Shown: positions 42,440 to 55,404, counted from the first letter of the stretch. The stretch is DNA of 64,000 nt from Deinococcus indicus (GCF_002198095.1 NZ_NHMK01000024.1:45086-109085); one strand, 5' to 3'. A program made the numbers and translations. The notes: generated from the letters alone by a model not told the origin.

Positions 42440-43261
42440 ATGAAACGCAGCATTCCGGAGTTGCAGCACTCCGACGCACCGCTGGTGATGGTCACCGCCT
42501 ACGATTACCCCGGCGGGCGGCACGCCGAGGCGGCCGGCGTGGACCTGATCCTGGTCGGGGACAGCCTGGGCAACGTGGTGCTGGGCTACGACAGCACCGC
42601 GCCCGTCACGCTGGGCGACATGATCCACCACGCCCGCGCGGTGCGGCGCGGCGCGCCCGGCACGTTCATGGTCGTGGACCTGCCGTTCGGCACGTACCAC
42701 ACGGGCGTGCAGGACGCCATGCGCAGCGCCGTGCGGGTCATCCAGGAGACCGGCGCCGACGCCATCAAGATGGAGGGCGCCACGCCCGAAATCCTGCAGG
42801 TCGTGCAGACCCTGACCCGCAACGGCATTCCCGTCATGGGTCACGTGGGCCTGATGCCGCAGACCGCGACCGCCCAGGGCGGCCTGCGCGTGCAGGGCAA
42901 GGACGACGGGACGGCCCGCGCCACCCTGGACGGCGCCGTGGCCCTGGAAGCCGCCGGGGCGTTCAGCGTGGTCCTGGAGGCCATTCCGGCCCGGCTGGCG
43001 AACCTGATCAGCGAACGCCTGAGCGTGCCCACCATCGGCATCGGGGCGGGCGTCGGCTGCGACGGACAGGTGCTCGTCACGCACGACCTGCTGGGCGTGT
43101 ACGAGGGTGAGGACAAGAAGATCGCCAGACGCTACGCCGAGGTGGGCCGCCTGTCCCGCGAGGCCATCGAAACCTACGCCGCCGAGGTCCGCGCCCGCGC
43201 CTTCCCCACCAAGGAGAACTCCTTCGTCATGAAAGACGACGTGCTGGGCAAACTGTACTGA
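42440..43261 (+). CDS. panB: 3-methyl-2-oxobutanoate hydroxymethyltransferase
   Basis: PanB makes ketopantoate from ketoisovalerate and methylene-tetrahydrofolate, the first committed step to pantothenate and CoA. The 273-residue TIM-barrel protein has [11 protein letters not shown], the metal ligands Asp41 (VGDSLG), Asp80 (VVDLPFGTY) and Glu112 (KMEGA), GHVGLMPQ and the catalytic Glu180 (VLEAIP). panC and panD are not adjacent. The stop TGA (43259-43261) opens repeat copy A; repeat copy C lies just upstream, so the gene is bracketed by two elements. Confidence 0.96.
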   Translation: MKRSIPELQHSDAPLVMVTAYDYPGGRHAEAAGVDLILVGDSLGNVVLGYDSTAPVTLGDMIHHARAVRRGAPGTFMVVDLPFGTYHTGVQDAMRSAVRVIQETGADAIKMEGATPEILQVVQTLTRNGIPVMGHVGLMPQTATAQGGLRVQGKDDGTARATLDGAVALEAAGAFSVVLEAIPARLANLISERLSVPTIGIGAGVGCDGQVLVTHDLLGVYEGEDKKIARRYAEVGRLSREAIETYAAEVRARAFPTKENSFVMKDDVLGKLY

Positions 43262-43397
43262 TAAGGACTCCGATTGAATGGGCTGCAAAGCCCGTTCAAT
43301 CCGAGCGGATGCGAGCAGGAGAGAAACGGGTTCCGGACGTGGAGCCGGCAATCCGGTGACGTTCCGGATTGTCGGCGAAACAAACGGAATCCGGATG
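43259..43397 (+). repeat. Copy A of the TIR element, starting in the panB stop codon
   Basis: The left end is TGATAAGGACTCCG (TGA = panB stop) and the right end CGGAATCCGGATGG. Hairpin 1 pairs 43272-43284 with 43289-43301 around a GCAA loop. Hairpin 2 pairs 43345-43356 with 43364-43375 (CCGGCAATCCGG with CCGGATTGTCGG). The right flank is ATGG rather than TGA. Confidence 0.85.
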
Positions 43398-43601
43398 GCG
43401 GATGGCGAGCCGGAGCCTGTGCCGCGCGGCCGTCTGGACCGGCTGCCCTCAGGCCTGCCTCTGCCCCAGGCGGGCCTGCCCCTGCGCGTGCCGCCCAGAT
43501 AAGGGGGAGCGGTGAACGGTTGATGGTTGAAAGTTGATGGGTGACGGAAGCGTTCCCGCTCTCCGTCACCCATCCTCCATCAACTATCGACCATCAACTT
43601 C
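43262..43601. other. 340-bp non-coding gap between convergent panB and the glutamate dehydrogenase gene
   Basis: The gap is filled mostly by two repeats: the rest of copy A (to 43397) and the CATCAAC inverted repeat (43519-43600). The part between them (43398-43518) is GC-rich and shows nothing I can name. Confidence 0.7.
43519..43600. repeat. 82-bp CATCAAC inverted repeat
   Basis: The left arm (43519-43548) reads GTTGATGGTTGAAAGTTGAT then GG and GTGACGGA. The right arm (43565-43600) is its reverse complement with few differences and a 5-base insertion. The whole can fold into a long stem. It ends 2 nt before the stop codon of the minus-strand glutamate dehydrogenase. One arm also occurs at 22996-23020. 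Confidence 0.75.
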
Positions 43602-44954
43602 TTACGGGTACAGGCCGCGCAGGGCGCGCGCTTCGAGCACGCGGGTGCAGGCGACGATGTACACGGCGGTGCGCAGGGTCACGCCGTGGCGTTCCTTCAC
43701 GTCCCAGAGGCTCACGAAGGCCTCGCTCATGATGCGGTCGAGGCGTTTGTTGATCTCGTCCTCTGTCCAGAAGAACGAGCTGAAGTCCTGCACCCACTCG
43801 AAGTACGACACGGTCACGCCGCCGGCGTTGGCGAGCACGTCCGGCACGACAGTCACGCCGCGCTCGGCGAGCAGGTCGTCGGCGGCGGGAATGGTGGGGC
43901 CGTTGGCGCCCTCGACGATCAGCTTGGCACGGATGCGTCCGGCGTTCTCCAGCGTGATCTGTTTTTCCAGCGCGGCGGGAATCAGGACGTCGCAGTCCAC
44001 GTCCCAGAACTCGTCGCGTTTCAGTTCCTCGGTGCCGGGCAGGCCCAGGATCGAGCCGGTGCGGCGCAGGTGCTCCAGCGCGGCGGCCGGGTCGATGCCG
44101 GCGCTGCTGTGGACGGTGCCGCTCACGTCCTGGATGGCCACGATCCGCGCGCCGTGCTCGTGGAAGATGCGTGCGGCGGCCTCGCCGACGTTCCCGAAGC
44201 CCTGCACGGCCACCCGCGCGCCCTGCATGGGCATCCCGAGTTTCTTCATGGCCTCGGCGCCCGAGACGAACACGCCGCGTCCGGTGGCGTCCGCGCGGCC
44301 CAGGCTGCCGCCCAGCGACACGGGTTTGCCGGTCACGACGCCGGTGGCGGTGCGGCCCACGTTCATGGAGTACGTGTCCATCATCCAGGCCATGGTCTGC
44401 GGGTTGGTGTTCACGTCCGGCGCGGGGATGTCCTTTTCCGGCCCGATGATCAGGCCGATCTCGGTGGTGTAGCGGCGGGTCAGGCGCTCGAGTTCACCGG
44501 TGGAGTACTTGCGCGGGTCGATGCGGATGCCGCCCTTGCCGCCGCCGTACGGGAGGTTCACGGCGGCGTTCTTGATGGTCATCCAGGCCGAGAGCGCCAT
44601 GACCTCGCTGAGGGTCACGTCCTGGTGGAAGCGCACGCCGCCCTTGGCGGGGCCGCGCGAGGTGTTGTGCTGCACGCGGTAGCCCTCGAAGTGCGCGACG
44701 GTGCCGTCGTCGAGGTGGATGGGGACGTCCACGACCAGGATGCGTTTGGGCCGCTTGAGCGTCTCGACCCAGTACGCGAGTTTGCCCAGGTACGGCGTGA
44801 CGCGCTCGACCTGTTCGAGGTAGATCTCGTACGGCCCGAGGTTGTTCGGGTCGAGGTAGCTGGGAATGTCGTGCGCGCCGTACTTCTTCTGGGGCTGATG
44901 GCCGGAATTCTGCTGGCCGGGGTTCTGATGGCTGGGGTCCTGGGTGGCGGTCAT
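43602..44954 (-). CDS. Glutamate dehydrogenase, probable catalytic subunit
   Basis: The 450-residue enzyme interconverts glutamate and 2-oxoglutarate plus ammonia with NAD(P). All expected active-site positions are kept: Lys104 in [11 protein letters not shown], Lys128, Lys140 in PYGGGKGG and the catalytic Asp180 in PAPDVNT. The Rossmann motif GFGNVG and VEGANGPT follow. The first 24 residues are a Gln/His/Asn/Pro-rich extension not typical of the family. AAGGAGG precedes the ATG. The paralogue upstream (45013-46257) is probably its regulatory partner, as in the Thermus GdhA-GdhB pair. Confidence 0.93.
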   Translation of the reverse strand: MTATQDPSHQNPGQQNSGHQPQKKYGAHDIPSYLDPNNLGPYEIYLEQVERVTPYLGKLAYWVETLKRPKRILVVDVPIHLDDGTVAHFEGYRVQHNTSRGPAKGGVRFHQDVTLSEVMALSAWMTIKNAAVNLPYGGGKGGIRIDPRKYSTGELERLTRRYTTEIGLIIGPEKDIPAPDVNTNPQTMAWMMDTYSMNVGRTATGVVTGKPVSLGGSLGRADATGRGVFVSGAEAMKKLGMPMQGARVAVQGFGNVGEAAARIFHEHGARIVAIQDVSGTVHSSAGIDPAAALEHLRRTGSILGLPGTEELKRDEFWDVDCDVLIPAALEKQITLENAGRIRAKLIVEGANGPTIPAADDLLAERGVTVVPDVLANAGGVTVSYFEWVQDFSSFFWTEDEINKRLDRIMSEAFVSLWDVKERHGVTLRTAVYIVACTRVLEARALRGLYP

Positions 44955-45012
44955 GGTGGGGGCCTCCTTCGGAGGGGGGAAAACAGGTGGGGGGGGGTAG
45001 GTTCGGCGCCGG

Positions 45013-46257
<1,245 letters not shown>

Positions 46258-46811
46258 GAACGGTCTCCTTGTCCTTCCGGGTGGGGAAGGGGGGTGGGTG
46301 CTTCCGGGACCGTCCGGTCCGGGAAGTCGGGGCGGTGAGCGGAGGTTTTGGCCCCCAGAGCATACACGCCGCGCCGTAGTCGCATAGACAGGTGCGGGGC
46401 CACGGTCGGCCCGCTGCCAGGGTGGGCTGAACGGATCTTACGCCCAAGTTGTATCCAGTATTCAATCCGCCGTCAACCCCGGTTTGCCCCGCTCCTCACG
46501 CGTAAAACGGGAAACGATTCCAGCGCAGCATTCTTGCGCCGGACCCCCACCCGACCTGACAAACGGCAGGTCAAGGGAAAGGGCACCCTCCCGGCACCAC
46601 CCGACCCAGGGTCACGCCCGGCGTCCTGACCCGCAGGACACCACACCGTCACTCGGGCCGGAAAGACCCGCGACACCCTGCCGTCGCCACAACGCCCGGC
46701 AGACGCCCACCCGTCACACAGATGGCGATTGCCACCCTGACGACCCGGAAGGGCGCCGGATGCTCAACGCCACGCCTGGAATCCATTTCTCTGCCTGTCG
46801 TTTTGCTCGGA
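46258..46811. other. 554-bp gap upstream of the glutamate dehydrogenase genes
   Basis: No ORF here has convincing composition or a start signal; frames running through it are read-through of neighbouring codon bias. An AT-richer stretch (46431-46535) with a possible minus-strand promoter at 46435-46465 suggests a leader of about 170 nt for the dehydrogenase mRNA. Nothing else is recognised. Confidence 0.6.
46435..46465 (-). promoter_or_regulatory. Possible promoter of the glutamate dehydrogenase operon
   Basis: On the minus strand TTGAAT (46460-46465), a 19-bp spacer and TAAGAT (46435-46440). The spacer is longer than ideal. It is the only AT-rich candidate in the gap. Confidence 0.3.
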
Positions 46812-47792
46812 TCAGTTCAGGCGGTCAATCTCACGCTGCGCCAGCCGCGAGAGCGCCTCACGCGCCTCGGAGGGCGGCAGCACGTCCAGCGCCCGGATCG
46901 CCAGCCGCGCCCGGCGGCGGATCTCCTCACGCGTGCGCTCCAGCGCGCCCGACTGCGCCGCCAGCGCCCGCACCCGCTCCACATCCCCCGGCTGCGCCGC
47001 CCGCCGCTCCAGCACCGACCGCACCTCGTCGGCATGCGCGCCGTCCAGCAGCGCCAGCACCGGCATCGTCGCCTTGCCCTCGCGCAGGTCGCCCCCCACC
47101 GGCTTCCCGATCACCGCTTCCTCACCCGACAGGTCCAGCAGATCGTCCTGCATCTGGAAGGCCATGCCGTACTCCCGCCCGAAGGTCGCCAGCGCCTCCT
47201 GCGCGGCAGCGGACGCGCCCAGCAGCACCGCCGGCGCCGACGCCGCCAGCTCCGTCAGGGCCGCCGTCTTACCATGAATCACCTGCAGGTAATGCCGCAA
47301 CTCGTACTCCTGGTACGCCGCGAGCTGGAACTGCAGGACCTCGCCCTCACAGATCACGCTGGCCGTCTGCCCGAACATGCGCGTCAGGACCGGACTGCCC
47401 GGCAGGCCCGACAGCAGCACCAGCAGGCGCGACAGCATGAAATCGCCGCTCATGACACTCACCACGTTCCCGAACCGCCGGAACGCCGCCTGCTGCCCCC
47501 GGCGCGTATCCGCGTCGTCGATCAGGTCGTCGTGCAGCAGCGACGCCGAGTGCAGCAACTCCACACCCACACCCAGGTCCACCACGTCACTCCAGCGGGC
47601 CGCCGCGCCGCCCGGCCGCGCCCCCAGCGCCTGCGCCGCCAGCAGCACCAGCGTCGGCCGCACGCGCTTCCCGCCCGCCGCGACCAGATCGTCACCGATC
47701 AACTCGATGAACTCCACGTCCGAGCGCAGCACCTCACGCAGACGCGCGTCGAAAGTCACGTCCGGAACGCAGAGGTCCGCCACACCAGTCAT
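46812..47792 (-). CDS. Polyprenyl diphosphate synthase
   Basis: The 326-residue trans-isoprenyl diphosphate synthase extends allylic diphosphates with isopentenyl diphosphate, most likely to make the side chain of menaquinone. It has the first Asp-rich motif DDLIDDADTRR (from Asp88), GKRVRPTLVLLA, GKTAALTELA and the second Asp-rich motif QMQDDLLDL (Asp216-Asp220). Small residues before the first motif (ELLHSASLLH) are consistent with a long-chain (C35-C40) product, but chain length cannot be fixed by eye. TATACT 6 nt before the ATG marks a leaderless start. Confidence 0.93.
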   Translation of the reverse strand: MTGVADLCVPDVTFDARLREVLRSDVEFIELIGDDLVAAGGKRVRPTLVLLAAQALGARPGGAAARWSDVVDLGVGVELLHSASLLHDDLIDDADTRRGQQAAFRRFGNVVSVMSGDFMLSRLLVLLSGLPGSPVLTRMFGQTASVICEGEVLQFQLAAYQEYELRHYLQVIHGKTAALTELAASAPAVLLGASAAAQEALATFGREYGMAFQMQDDLLDLSGEEAVIGKPVGGDLREGKATMPVLALLDGAHADEVRSVLERRAAQPGDVERVRALAAQSGALERTREEIRRRARLAIRALDVLPPSEAREALSRLAQREIDRLN

Positions 47793-47798
47793 GCGCGC

Positions 47799-47804
47799 AG
47801 TATA
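47799..47804 (-). promoter_or_regulatory. -10 box TATACT, leaderless
   Basis: TATACT ends 6 nt before the ATG at 47792. Confidence 0.55.
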
Positions 47805-47958
47805 GGAAACGTCCGGGGGGCAAAACGTACCGCCCGCCGCCAAAACACCCCCGGCGAGGGGAGAAAACAGGGTGCATGAAGACCTGCATGAAGAAACGCC
47901 GCGCTCCGTACCCGCTTGTCCCTCGCCAGTCACATGTCCCTCATGCTAAAACGCTCGT

Positions 47959-48543
<585 letters not shown>

Positions 48544-48624
48544 ACCAGCCGCGCATTCCCGGTAGTGCAGTCAGGGCGGCCCCGTCGAGATGGCGGGGCC
48601 GCCCCTTCTGTTGAGCTGCGGGCG

Positions 48625-49596
48625 TCAGCCGAACAGTCGCGCGGGGTTCCCGACCGTCATCTGTCGCAGCTGCTCGGCCCCCACGCCCCGGCGCTCCAGT
48701 TCCGGCAGGATGTCGTCCGTCAGGTGCAGCGGGTGCCAGTCCTTCACGGCACCCAGGATGGCGTCCGGCATGGGAATCGGGCGGCCCAGCCACTGCCAGA
48801 TCGAATCGTGCGACAGCAGGATCCGGTCCGCGAAGCCCTCGCCCAGCAGCGTGGTCAGCACGTCCAGCCGCTGCGCGTCGGTGGGCGTGCCCACCAGCCC
48901 CTGCAACCCCAGCCGGTCGAAGGCGACGCTCACGCCGTGCGCCAGCGTCTCGCGGTGGTACGCAGGGTCCGTGTTGCCGTCCATGTGCCCGATCATGATC
49001 CGGGCCGGGTCCGCGCCGTGCGAGAGCAGCAACTGCGCTTGCTGCGGCCCCTGCCGGCCCTCCTGCGTGTGTGTGATGATCGGCACGCCCGTGTCCCGCT
49101 GCACGCGCGCCGCCGCCCGGAAGAACATCTGCTCGTAGGGCGTGATCGCGTCGCGGCTGCTCGCCAGCTTGATCACCCCCGCCCGCACGCCGCTCGTGCC
49201 GATGCCGGCCGTGACCTCGTGGCGCATCAGTTCCTCGATCTCGGCCTCGCCGCCCCCCAGCGACGCCCGGAACTTGAAGTACGTCGCGGCCCCCTCGCCC
49301 TCGTAGTAGTAACCGCTGCTGCACAGGATCCGCAGGCCGCTGCGTTCGCTCAGATCCCGCAGGAACGCCGGGTCGCGCCCGCACTCGTTCGGGGTGGCGT
49401 CCACCAGCGTCCGCACGCCACGCGCCAGCAGGCTGCGGGCCACGTCCTCGCAGGCATTCAGGGCCGCCTCCCGGTCGAACGGACCGAGCGTCAGGTCCCC
49501 CTGATAACCGGGGTACCCGAACAGGAGGTGCTCGTGCGGCAGGGTGAATCCCAGTTCGCTGGCAGGAACGGGGCCGGTAACGGTCTGTGCACTCAT
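48625..49596 (-). CDS. Phosphotriesterase-like lactonase
   Basis: The 323-residue TIM-barrel metallohydrolase belongs to the amidohydrolase superfamily. The binuclear metal centre is visible: His21 and His23 (PHEH), bridging Lys143 (GVIKLASS), His176 (ITHTQ), His204 (GHMDGN) and Asp264 (LSHDS). Deinococcus radiodurans has a studied homologue (DR0930) that is mainly a lactonase with weak phosphotriesterase activity, and the sequence features fit that group. AGGAGGT lies 5 nt before the ATG. It is not evidently in an operon. Confidence 0.9.
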   Translation of the reverse strand: MSAQTVTGPVPASELGFTLPHEHLLFGYPGYQGDLTLGPFDREAALNACEDVARSLLARGVRTLVDATPNECGRDPAFLRDLSERSGLRILCSSGYYYEGEGAATYFKFRASLGGGEAEIEELMRHEVTAGIGTSGVRAGVIKLASSRDAITPYEQMFFRAAARVQRDTGVPIITHTQEGRQGPQQAQLLLSHGADPARIMIGHMDGNTDPAYHRETLAHGVSVAFDRLGLQGLVGTPTDAQRLDVLTTLLGEGFADRILLSHDSIWQWLGRPIPMPDAILGAVKDWHPLHLTDDILPELERRGVGAEQLRQMTVGNPARLFG

Positions 49597-49744
49597 GCGG
49601 ACCTCCTGCGGGCCGTGAAGCCCGGTCGATACGGAACCCGGATGGGCAGGCCGCGCCCGCCCCGGCGGATGGGTTGTGTCAGGAGGTCATGCTGTCAGCC
49701 GGGCAGAGGCCCGTCAAGCGGAACTGCCCGGCCGCCGGGCCAGA

Positions 49745-52401
<2,657 letters not shown>

Positions 52402-52408
52402 GCGCCGG

Positions 52409-52414
52409 ATTGTA
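52409..52414 (-). promoter_or_regulatory. -10 box TACAAT for pabBA, leaderless GTG
   Basis: TACAAT ends 7 nt before the GTG at 52401 and is the main reason for choosing that start. Confidence 0.55.
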
Positions 52415-52439
52415 CCGGGGCTGGCCGCGCCACGTTCCT

Positions 52440-52943
52440 TCAGGCGGATCCGGGACCGGGCGGCCACGCGAGGGCGAGCGTCATGACCCACTGCGCCCCG
52501 ACGGGTCCCTGGCGCTCGCCCGTGACCGTGAACCCGGCCTTCTCGTACACGCGCCGCGCGGCGGGGTTGCGTTGATTCACGACCAGCACGACCCGCCGCG
52601 CCTCCGGGAACAGGCTGGGGACCAGCGACGGCAGCTGGCGCATGGCGGCCGTTCCCACGCCGCGCCCCTGCCGGGAGGTGTCGATGCTCAGGGAGCTGAC
52701 CGCCACGGCGTGCGGGTCCGGTTCACTGAGGCACTTCTCGCAGTGCGGGCCGCTGGAGAGCGCGAACAGGCCCGCGACCTCGTCGCCGTCGAGGATGGTC
52801 ACGCCCCGGCGCTGCGGGTCGCCGCGCAGATCGGGCAGCAGGTCGGCCGGGTGCGTCGTGAACGGCCGCTGCTCGGGCGGGAGCGTCAGGGCCAGCAGCG
52901 CGGCCTCGTGGTGGGCGCTGAGCGGGACAAGCCGGGTGGTCAT
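52440..52943 (-). CDS. GNAT-family N-acetyltransferase
   Basis: The 167-residue protein has the acetyl-CoA-binding motif A in a GNAT pattern: AVSSLSIDTSRQGRGVGTAAMRQL (Q/R-x-x-G-x-G/A near 93-98), then VVLVVNQRNPAARRVYEKAGFTVTGE, typical of the C-terminal half. The substrate is unknown. Its start is uncertain: the ATG at 52943 has no clear RBS, and CATGCT 5 nt upstream is a poor -10 box; a GTG at 52958 is possible. It follows pabBA in the opposite order on the same strand. Confidence 0.85.
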   Translation of the reverse strand: MTTRLVPLSAHHEAALLALTLPPEQRPFTTHPADLLPDLRGDPQRRGVTILDGDEVAGLFALSSGPHCEKCLSEPDPHAVAVSSLSIDTSRQGRGVGTAAMRQLPSLVPSLFPEARRVVLVVNQRNPAARRVYEKAGFTVTGERQGPVGAQWVMTLALAWPPGPGSA

Positions 52944-52989
52944 GCCCGAGCATGACACGGCCGCGCCGGGAGGGGCGTTGTTCTCGTCG

Positions 52990-53065
52990 GCTGCGGGGCC
53001 GCTCTACGGGTCGCTTCGCTCAGACCGGACGGTCCCTGCAGCCCATTCAACCGGAGTCCGTCTGA
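52990..53065 (-). repeat. Copy H: 5' part of a TIR element
   Basis: On the minus strand TCAGACGGACTCCGGTTGAA, TGGGCTGCAGGG and further CTGAGCGAAGCGACCCGTAGAG...CCCCGCAG match the left half of subfamily 2 (copies C and E). The right half is missing. It lies in the divergent gap between the GNAT gene and the Rrf2-type regulator. Confidence 0.65.
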
Positions 53066-53079
53066 CCCCACCGATCCTT

Positions 53080-53099
53080 AATGATACACGAGAATCATT
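53080..53099. promoter_or_regulatory. Palindromic operator-like site upstream of the Rrf2-type gene
   Basis: AATGAT (53080-53085) and ATCATT (53094-53099) form an inverted pair spaced by 8 bp in an AT-rich island. It overlaps the -35 region of a possible upstream promoter (TTCGCG 53098-53103, 17-bp spacer, TACACT 53121-53126). An autoregulatory or metal-regulator (Fur-like) site is possible. Confidence 0.35.
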
Positions 53100-53144
53100 C
53101 GCGTTAACTCCTGAAACCCTTACACTGCGCCCGGAATTAGGGCG

Positions 53145-53150
53145 TAGAAT
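53145..53150 (+). promoter_or_regulatory. -10 box TAGAAT, leaderless
   Basis: TAGAAT ends 7 nt before the ATG at 53158. Confidence 0.5.
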
Positions 53151-53157
53151 GGACGGC

Positions 53158-53616
<459 letters not shown>

Positions 53617-53674
53617 CCCGGCCCGCCCGGCAAGGGGGGAGAGGCGCCGCGCAGGGTGCCCTCCCCCCATCGCC

Positions 53675-53680
53675 TATGCT
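53675..53680 (+). promoter_or_regulatory. -10 box TATGCT for pyrD, leaderless GTG
   Basis: TATGCT ends 7 nt before the GTG at 53688. Confidence 0.5.
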
Positions 53681-53687
53681 GGGGGCC

Positions 53688-54773
53688 GTGTACCGTTCGC
53701 TGATCAAGCCGCTGCTGTTCCACCTGGACGCCGAGGACGCCCACCACCTCACCATTGACGGACTGCAGCTCGCCTCGCGCGTGCCCGCGTGGCCCGCCCT
53801 GGCCCGCCGCGTGACCGCGCCCAGTGCGCCCGCGCTGACGCAGACGCTGTGGGGCCGCACCTTCAGCAGCCCGGTCGGACTGGCCGCCGGACTCGACAAG
53901 AACGGCGTGGCCGTCCCCGCCTTCAGCGCCCTGGGCTTCGGCTTCCTGGAAGTCGGGACCGTCACGCCGCTCCCGCAGGCCGGGAACGACCGCCCCCGCC
54001 TGTTCCGCCTGCCGCCCGACCAGGCACTCATCAACCGCATGGGCTTCAACAACGGCGGCGCGGCCGCCCTGCACGCCCACCTGCGCGCCCTGCCGCACCG
54101 CACCGCGCCCGTGTGGGTGAACATCGGCCGGAACAAGGTCACGCCCAACGAGGCCGCCACCGACGACTACCTGAAATGCGTCACGGCCCTGCAGGACGTG
54201 GCCGACGCCTTCGTGGTGAACGTCAGCAGCCCCAACACGCCGGGCCTGCGCGCCCTGCAGGCCGCCGATGAACTCGCGGCCCTCGTCCGCGCCGTCGTGA
54301 ACGGCGTGGAGGCCGGGCGCGTACGGACCCTGAATGCCCCGCCGGTCCTCGTGAAACTCGCGCCGGACCTGCACCCCGCCGACTTCGAGGCCAGCGTGGA
54401 CGCCGTCGTGAACGCCGGAGCGTCCGGCCTGATCATCAGCAACACCACCCTGGACCGCGCGGGCCTGACCCACCCGCACCAGACGCAGACCGGCGGCCTC
54501 AGCGGACGCCCCCTGACCACCCGCAGCACCGAGCTGATCCGCGCCGCGTACCGCCAGACCGCCGGACGCACCCCCATCGTCGGCGTGGGCGGCATCTTCA
54601 CCGCGCAGGACGCCTACGACAAGATCCGCGCCGGAGCCTCCCTGACCGAGGTGTACTCCGCCCTGGTCTACGAAGGCCCCGGCCTCGTGCGCCGCCTCCA
54701 CACCGGCCTGAACGCCCTGCTGGAACGCGACGGCCTGCGCAGCGTCAGCGAGGCCGTCGGCGCGGATGCCTGA
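53688..54773 (+). CDS. pyrD: Dihydroorotate dehydrogenase (quinone), class 2
   Basis: PyrD oxidises dihydroorotate to orotate in pyrimidine synthesis and passes electrons to quinone at the membrane. The 361-residue protein has the amphipathic N-terminal region of class 2 enzymes (MYRSLIKPLLFHLDAEDAHH), SPVGLAAGLDKNG, INRMGFNNGG, catalytic Ser near 180 in VNVSSPNTPGLR, and GVGGIFTAQDAYDKIRAGAS at the phosphate-binding end. The GTG start is set by TATGCT 7 nt upstream. The stop TGA (54771-54773) is the left flank of repeat copy B. Confidence 0.96.
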   Translation: MYRSLIKPLLFHLDAEDAHHLTIDGLQLASRVPAWPALARRVTAPSAPALTQTLWGRTFSSPVGLAAGLDKNGVAVPAFSALGFGFLEVGTVTPLPQAGNDRPRLFRLPPDQALINRMGFNNGGAAALHAHLRALPHRTAPVWVNIGRNKVTPNEAATDDYLKCVTALQDVADAFVVNVSSPNTPGLRALQAADELAALVRAVVNGVEAGRVRTLNAPPVLVKLAPDLHPADFEASVDAVVNAGASGLIISNTTLDRAGLTHPHQTQTGGLSGRPLTTRSTELIRAAYRQTAGRTPIVGVGGIFTAQDAYDKIRAGASLTEVYSALVYEGPGLVRRLHTGLNALLERDGLRSVSEAVGADA

Positions 54774-54909
54774 TACGGACTCCGATTGAAAGGGCTGCAA
54801 AGCCCGTTCAATCCGAGCGAAGCGAGTGGGAGCAAAACGGGTTCCGGACGTGGAGCCGGCAATCTGGCGAAGTTCCGGATTGTTGGCGAAACAAACGGAA
54901 TCCGTATGA
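54771..54909 (+). repeat. Copy B of the TIR element, starting in the pyrD stop codon
   Basis: TGA-TACGGACTCCG at the left (TGA = pyrD stop) and CGGAATCCGTA-TGA at the right: inverted termini inside direct TGA flanks. Hairpin 1 has the GCAA loop. Hairpin 2 pairs CCGGCAATCTGG with CCGGATTGTTGG, with G-T pairs where single changes occurred. This is the cleanest complete copy, 139 bp. Confidence 0.9.
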
Positions 54910-54927
54910 ACCCGCCAGCCGCGCCCG

Positions 54928-55242
54928 TCAGCTCGTGGCTTTCAGGCCGATGATCGCCACGACCATCAGCGCCATGAACGCCAGCCGCGCCGGACTGGCC
55001 GACTCGCCCAGCAGCACGATGCCCAGAATCCCGGCGCCAACCGCGCCGATCCCCACCCACACGCCGTACGCCGTCCCGATGGGCAGCGTCTTGGTCGCCA
55101 GCCCCAGCAGCGCCATGCTGGCGATCATGCTCGCCACCGTCAGGACCGTGGGGAGCGGGCGGGTAAAGCCCTCCGTGTACTTCAGACCGATGGCCCAGCC
55201 GACTTCCAGCAGACCGGCGATAAACAGCAGCGTCCATGCCAT
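54928..55242 (-). CDS. SMR-family guanidinium exporter (Gdx/SugE type)
   Basis: This 104-residue four-helix protein of the small multidrug resistance family has the essential Glu13 in [17 protein letters not shown] and Trp16, a pattern of the SugE/Gdx subgroup that exports guanidinium in exchange for protons. The guanidine-III riboswitch-like RNA in its leader (55333-55374) supports guanidinium over multidrug export. GGAGGT lies 7 nt before the ATG. It works as an antiparallel dimer in the membrane, and no partner SMR gene adjoins it. Confidence 0.93.
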   Translation of the reverse strand: MAWTLLFIAGLLEVGWAIGLKYTEGFTRPLPTVLTVASMIASMALLGLATKTLPIGTAYGVWVGIGAVGAGILGIVLLGESASPARLAFMALMVVAIIGLKATS

Positions 55243-55332
55243 GTGACACCTCCAGAGGATGGTATTCAGATTGATCGGGAGTGCCCCGAAATCGACCTGA
55301 ACCGAATGAAGCGAGAAACCGTGACCGTGTTA

Positions 55333-55374
55333 CGCCGTCTTGTCTTGACCGGGTACGGCGGTGCTCTCGTCCGG
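55333..55374 (-). promoter_or_regulatory. Guanidine-III (ykkC-III) riboswitch
   Basis: The minus strand reads CCGGACGAG, then AGCAC, CGCCGTACCCGGTC, AA and GACAAGACGGCG. These blocks match the ykkC-III consensus as I recall it, in order and spacing: CCGG pairs with the CCGG of ACCCGGTC, and CGCCGT with ACGGCG, forming the pseudoknot-type fold. It is 90 nt upstream of the Gdx-type start codon on the same strand, the expected gene for this RNA. Confidence 0.88.
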
Positions 55375-55404
55375 AGTGCGGCCCCTCTGGGGGCGACTGA
55401 ACCC

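Noticed and set aside
46484..47440. A plus-strand frame covering the gap upstream of the glutamate dehydrogenase genes
   Set aside because: The composition is Arg/Pro/Ala-rich and it runs into the antisense of the polyprenyl synthase gene, with no RBS or -10 box.
49621..49650. A short GATACGGAACCCGGATGG match upstream of the lactonase gene resembling joined ends of the TIR element
   Set aside because: It is only about 16 bases with imperfect ends and no flanking TGA pair, so it may be chance or a remnant.
54928..55242. Calling the SMR gene a quaternary-ammonium multidrug exporter
   Set aside because: The Glu13-Trp16 SugE/Gdx pattern and the guanidine-III riboswitch in its leader favour guanidinium export.
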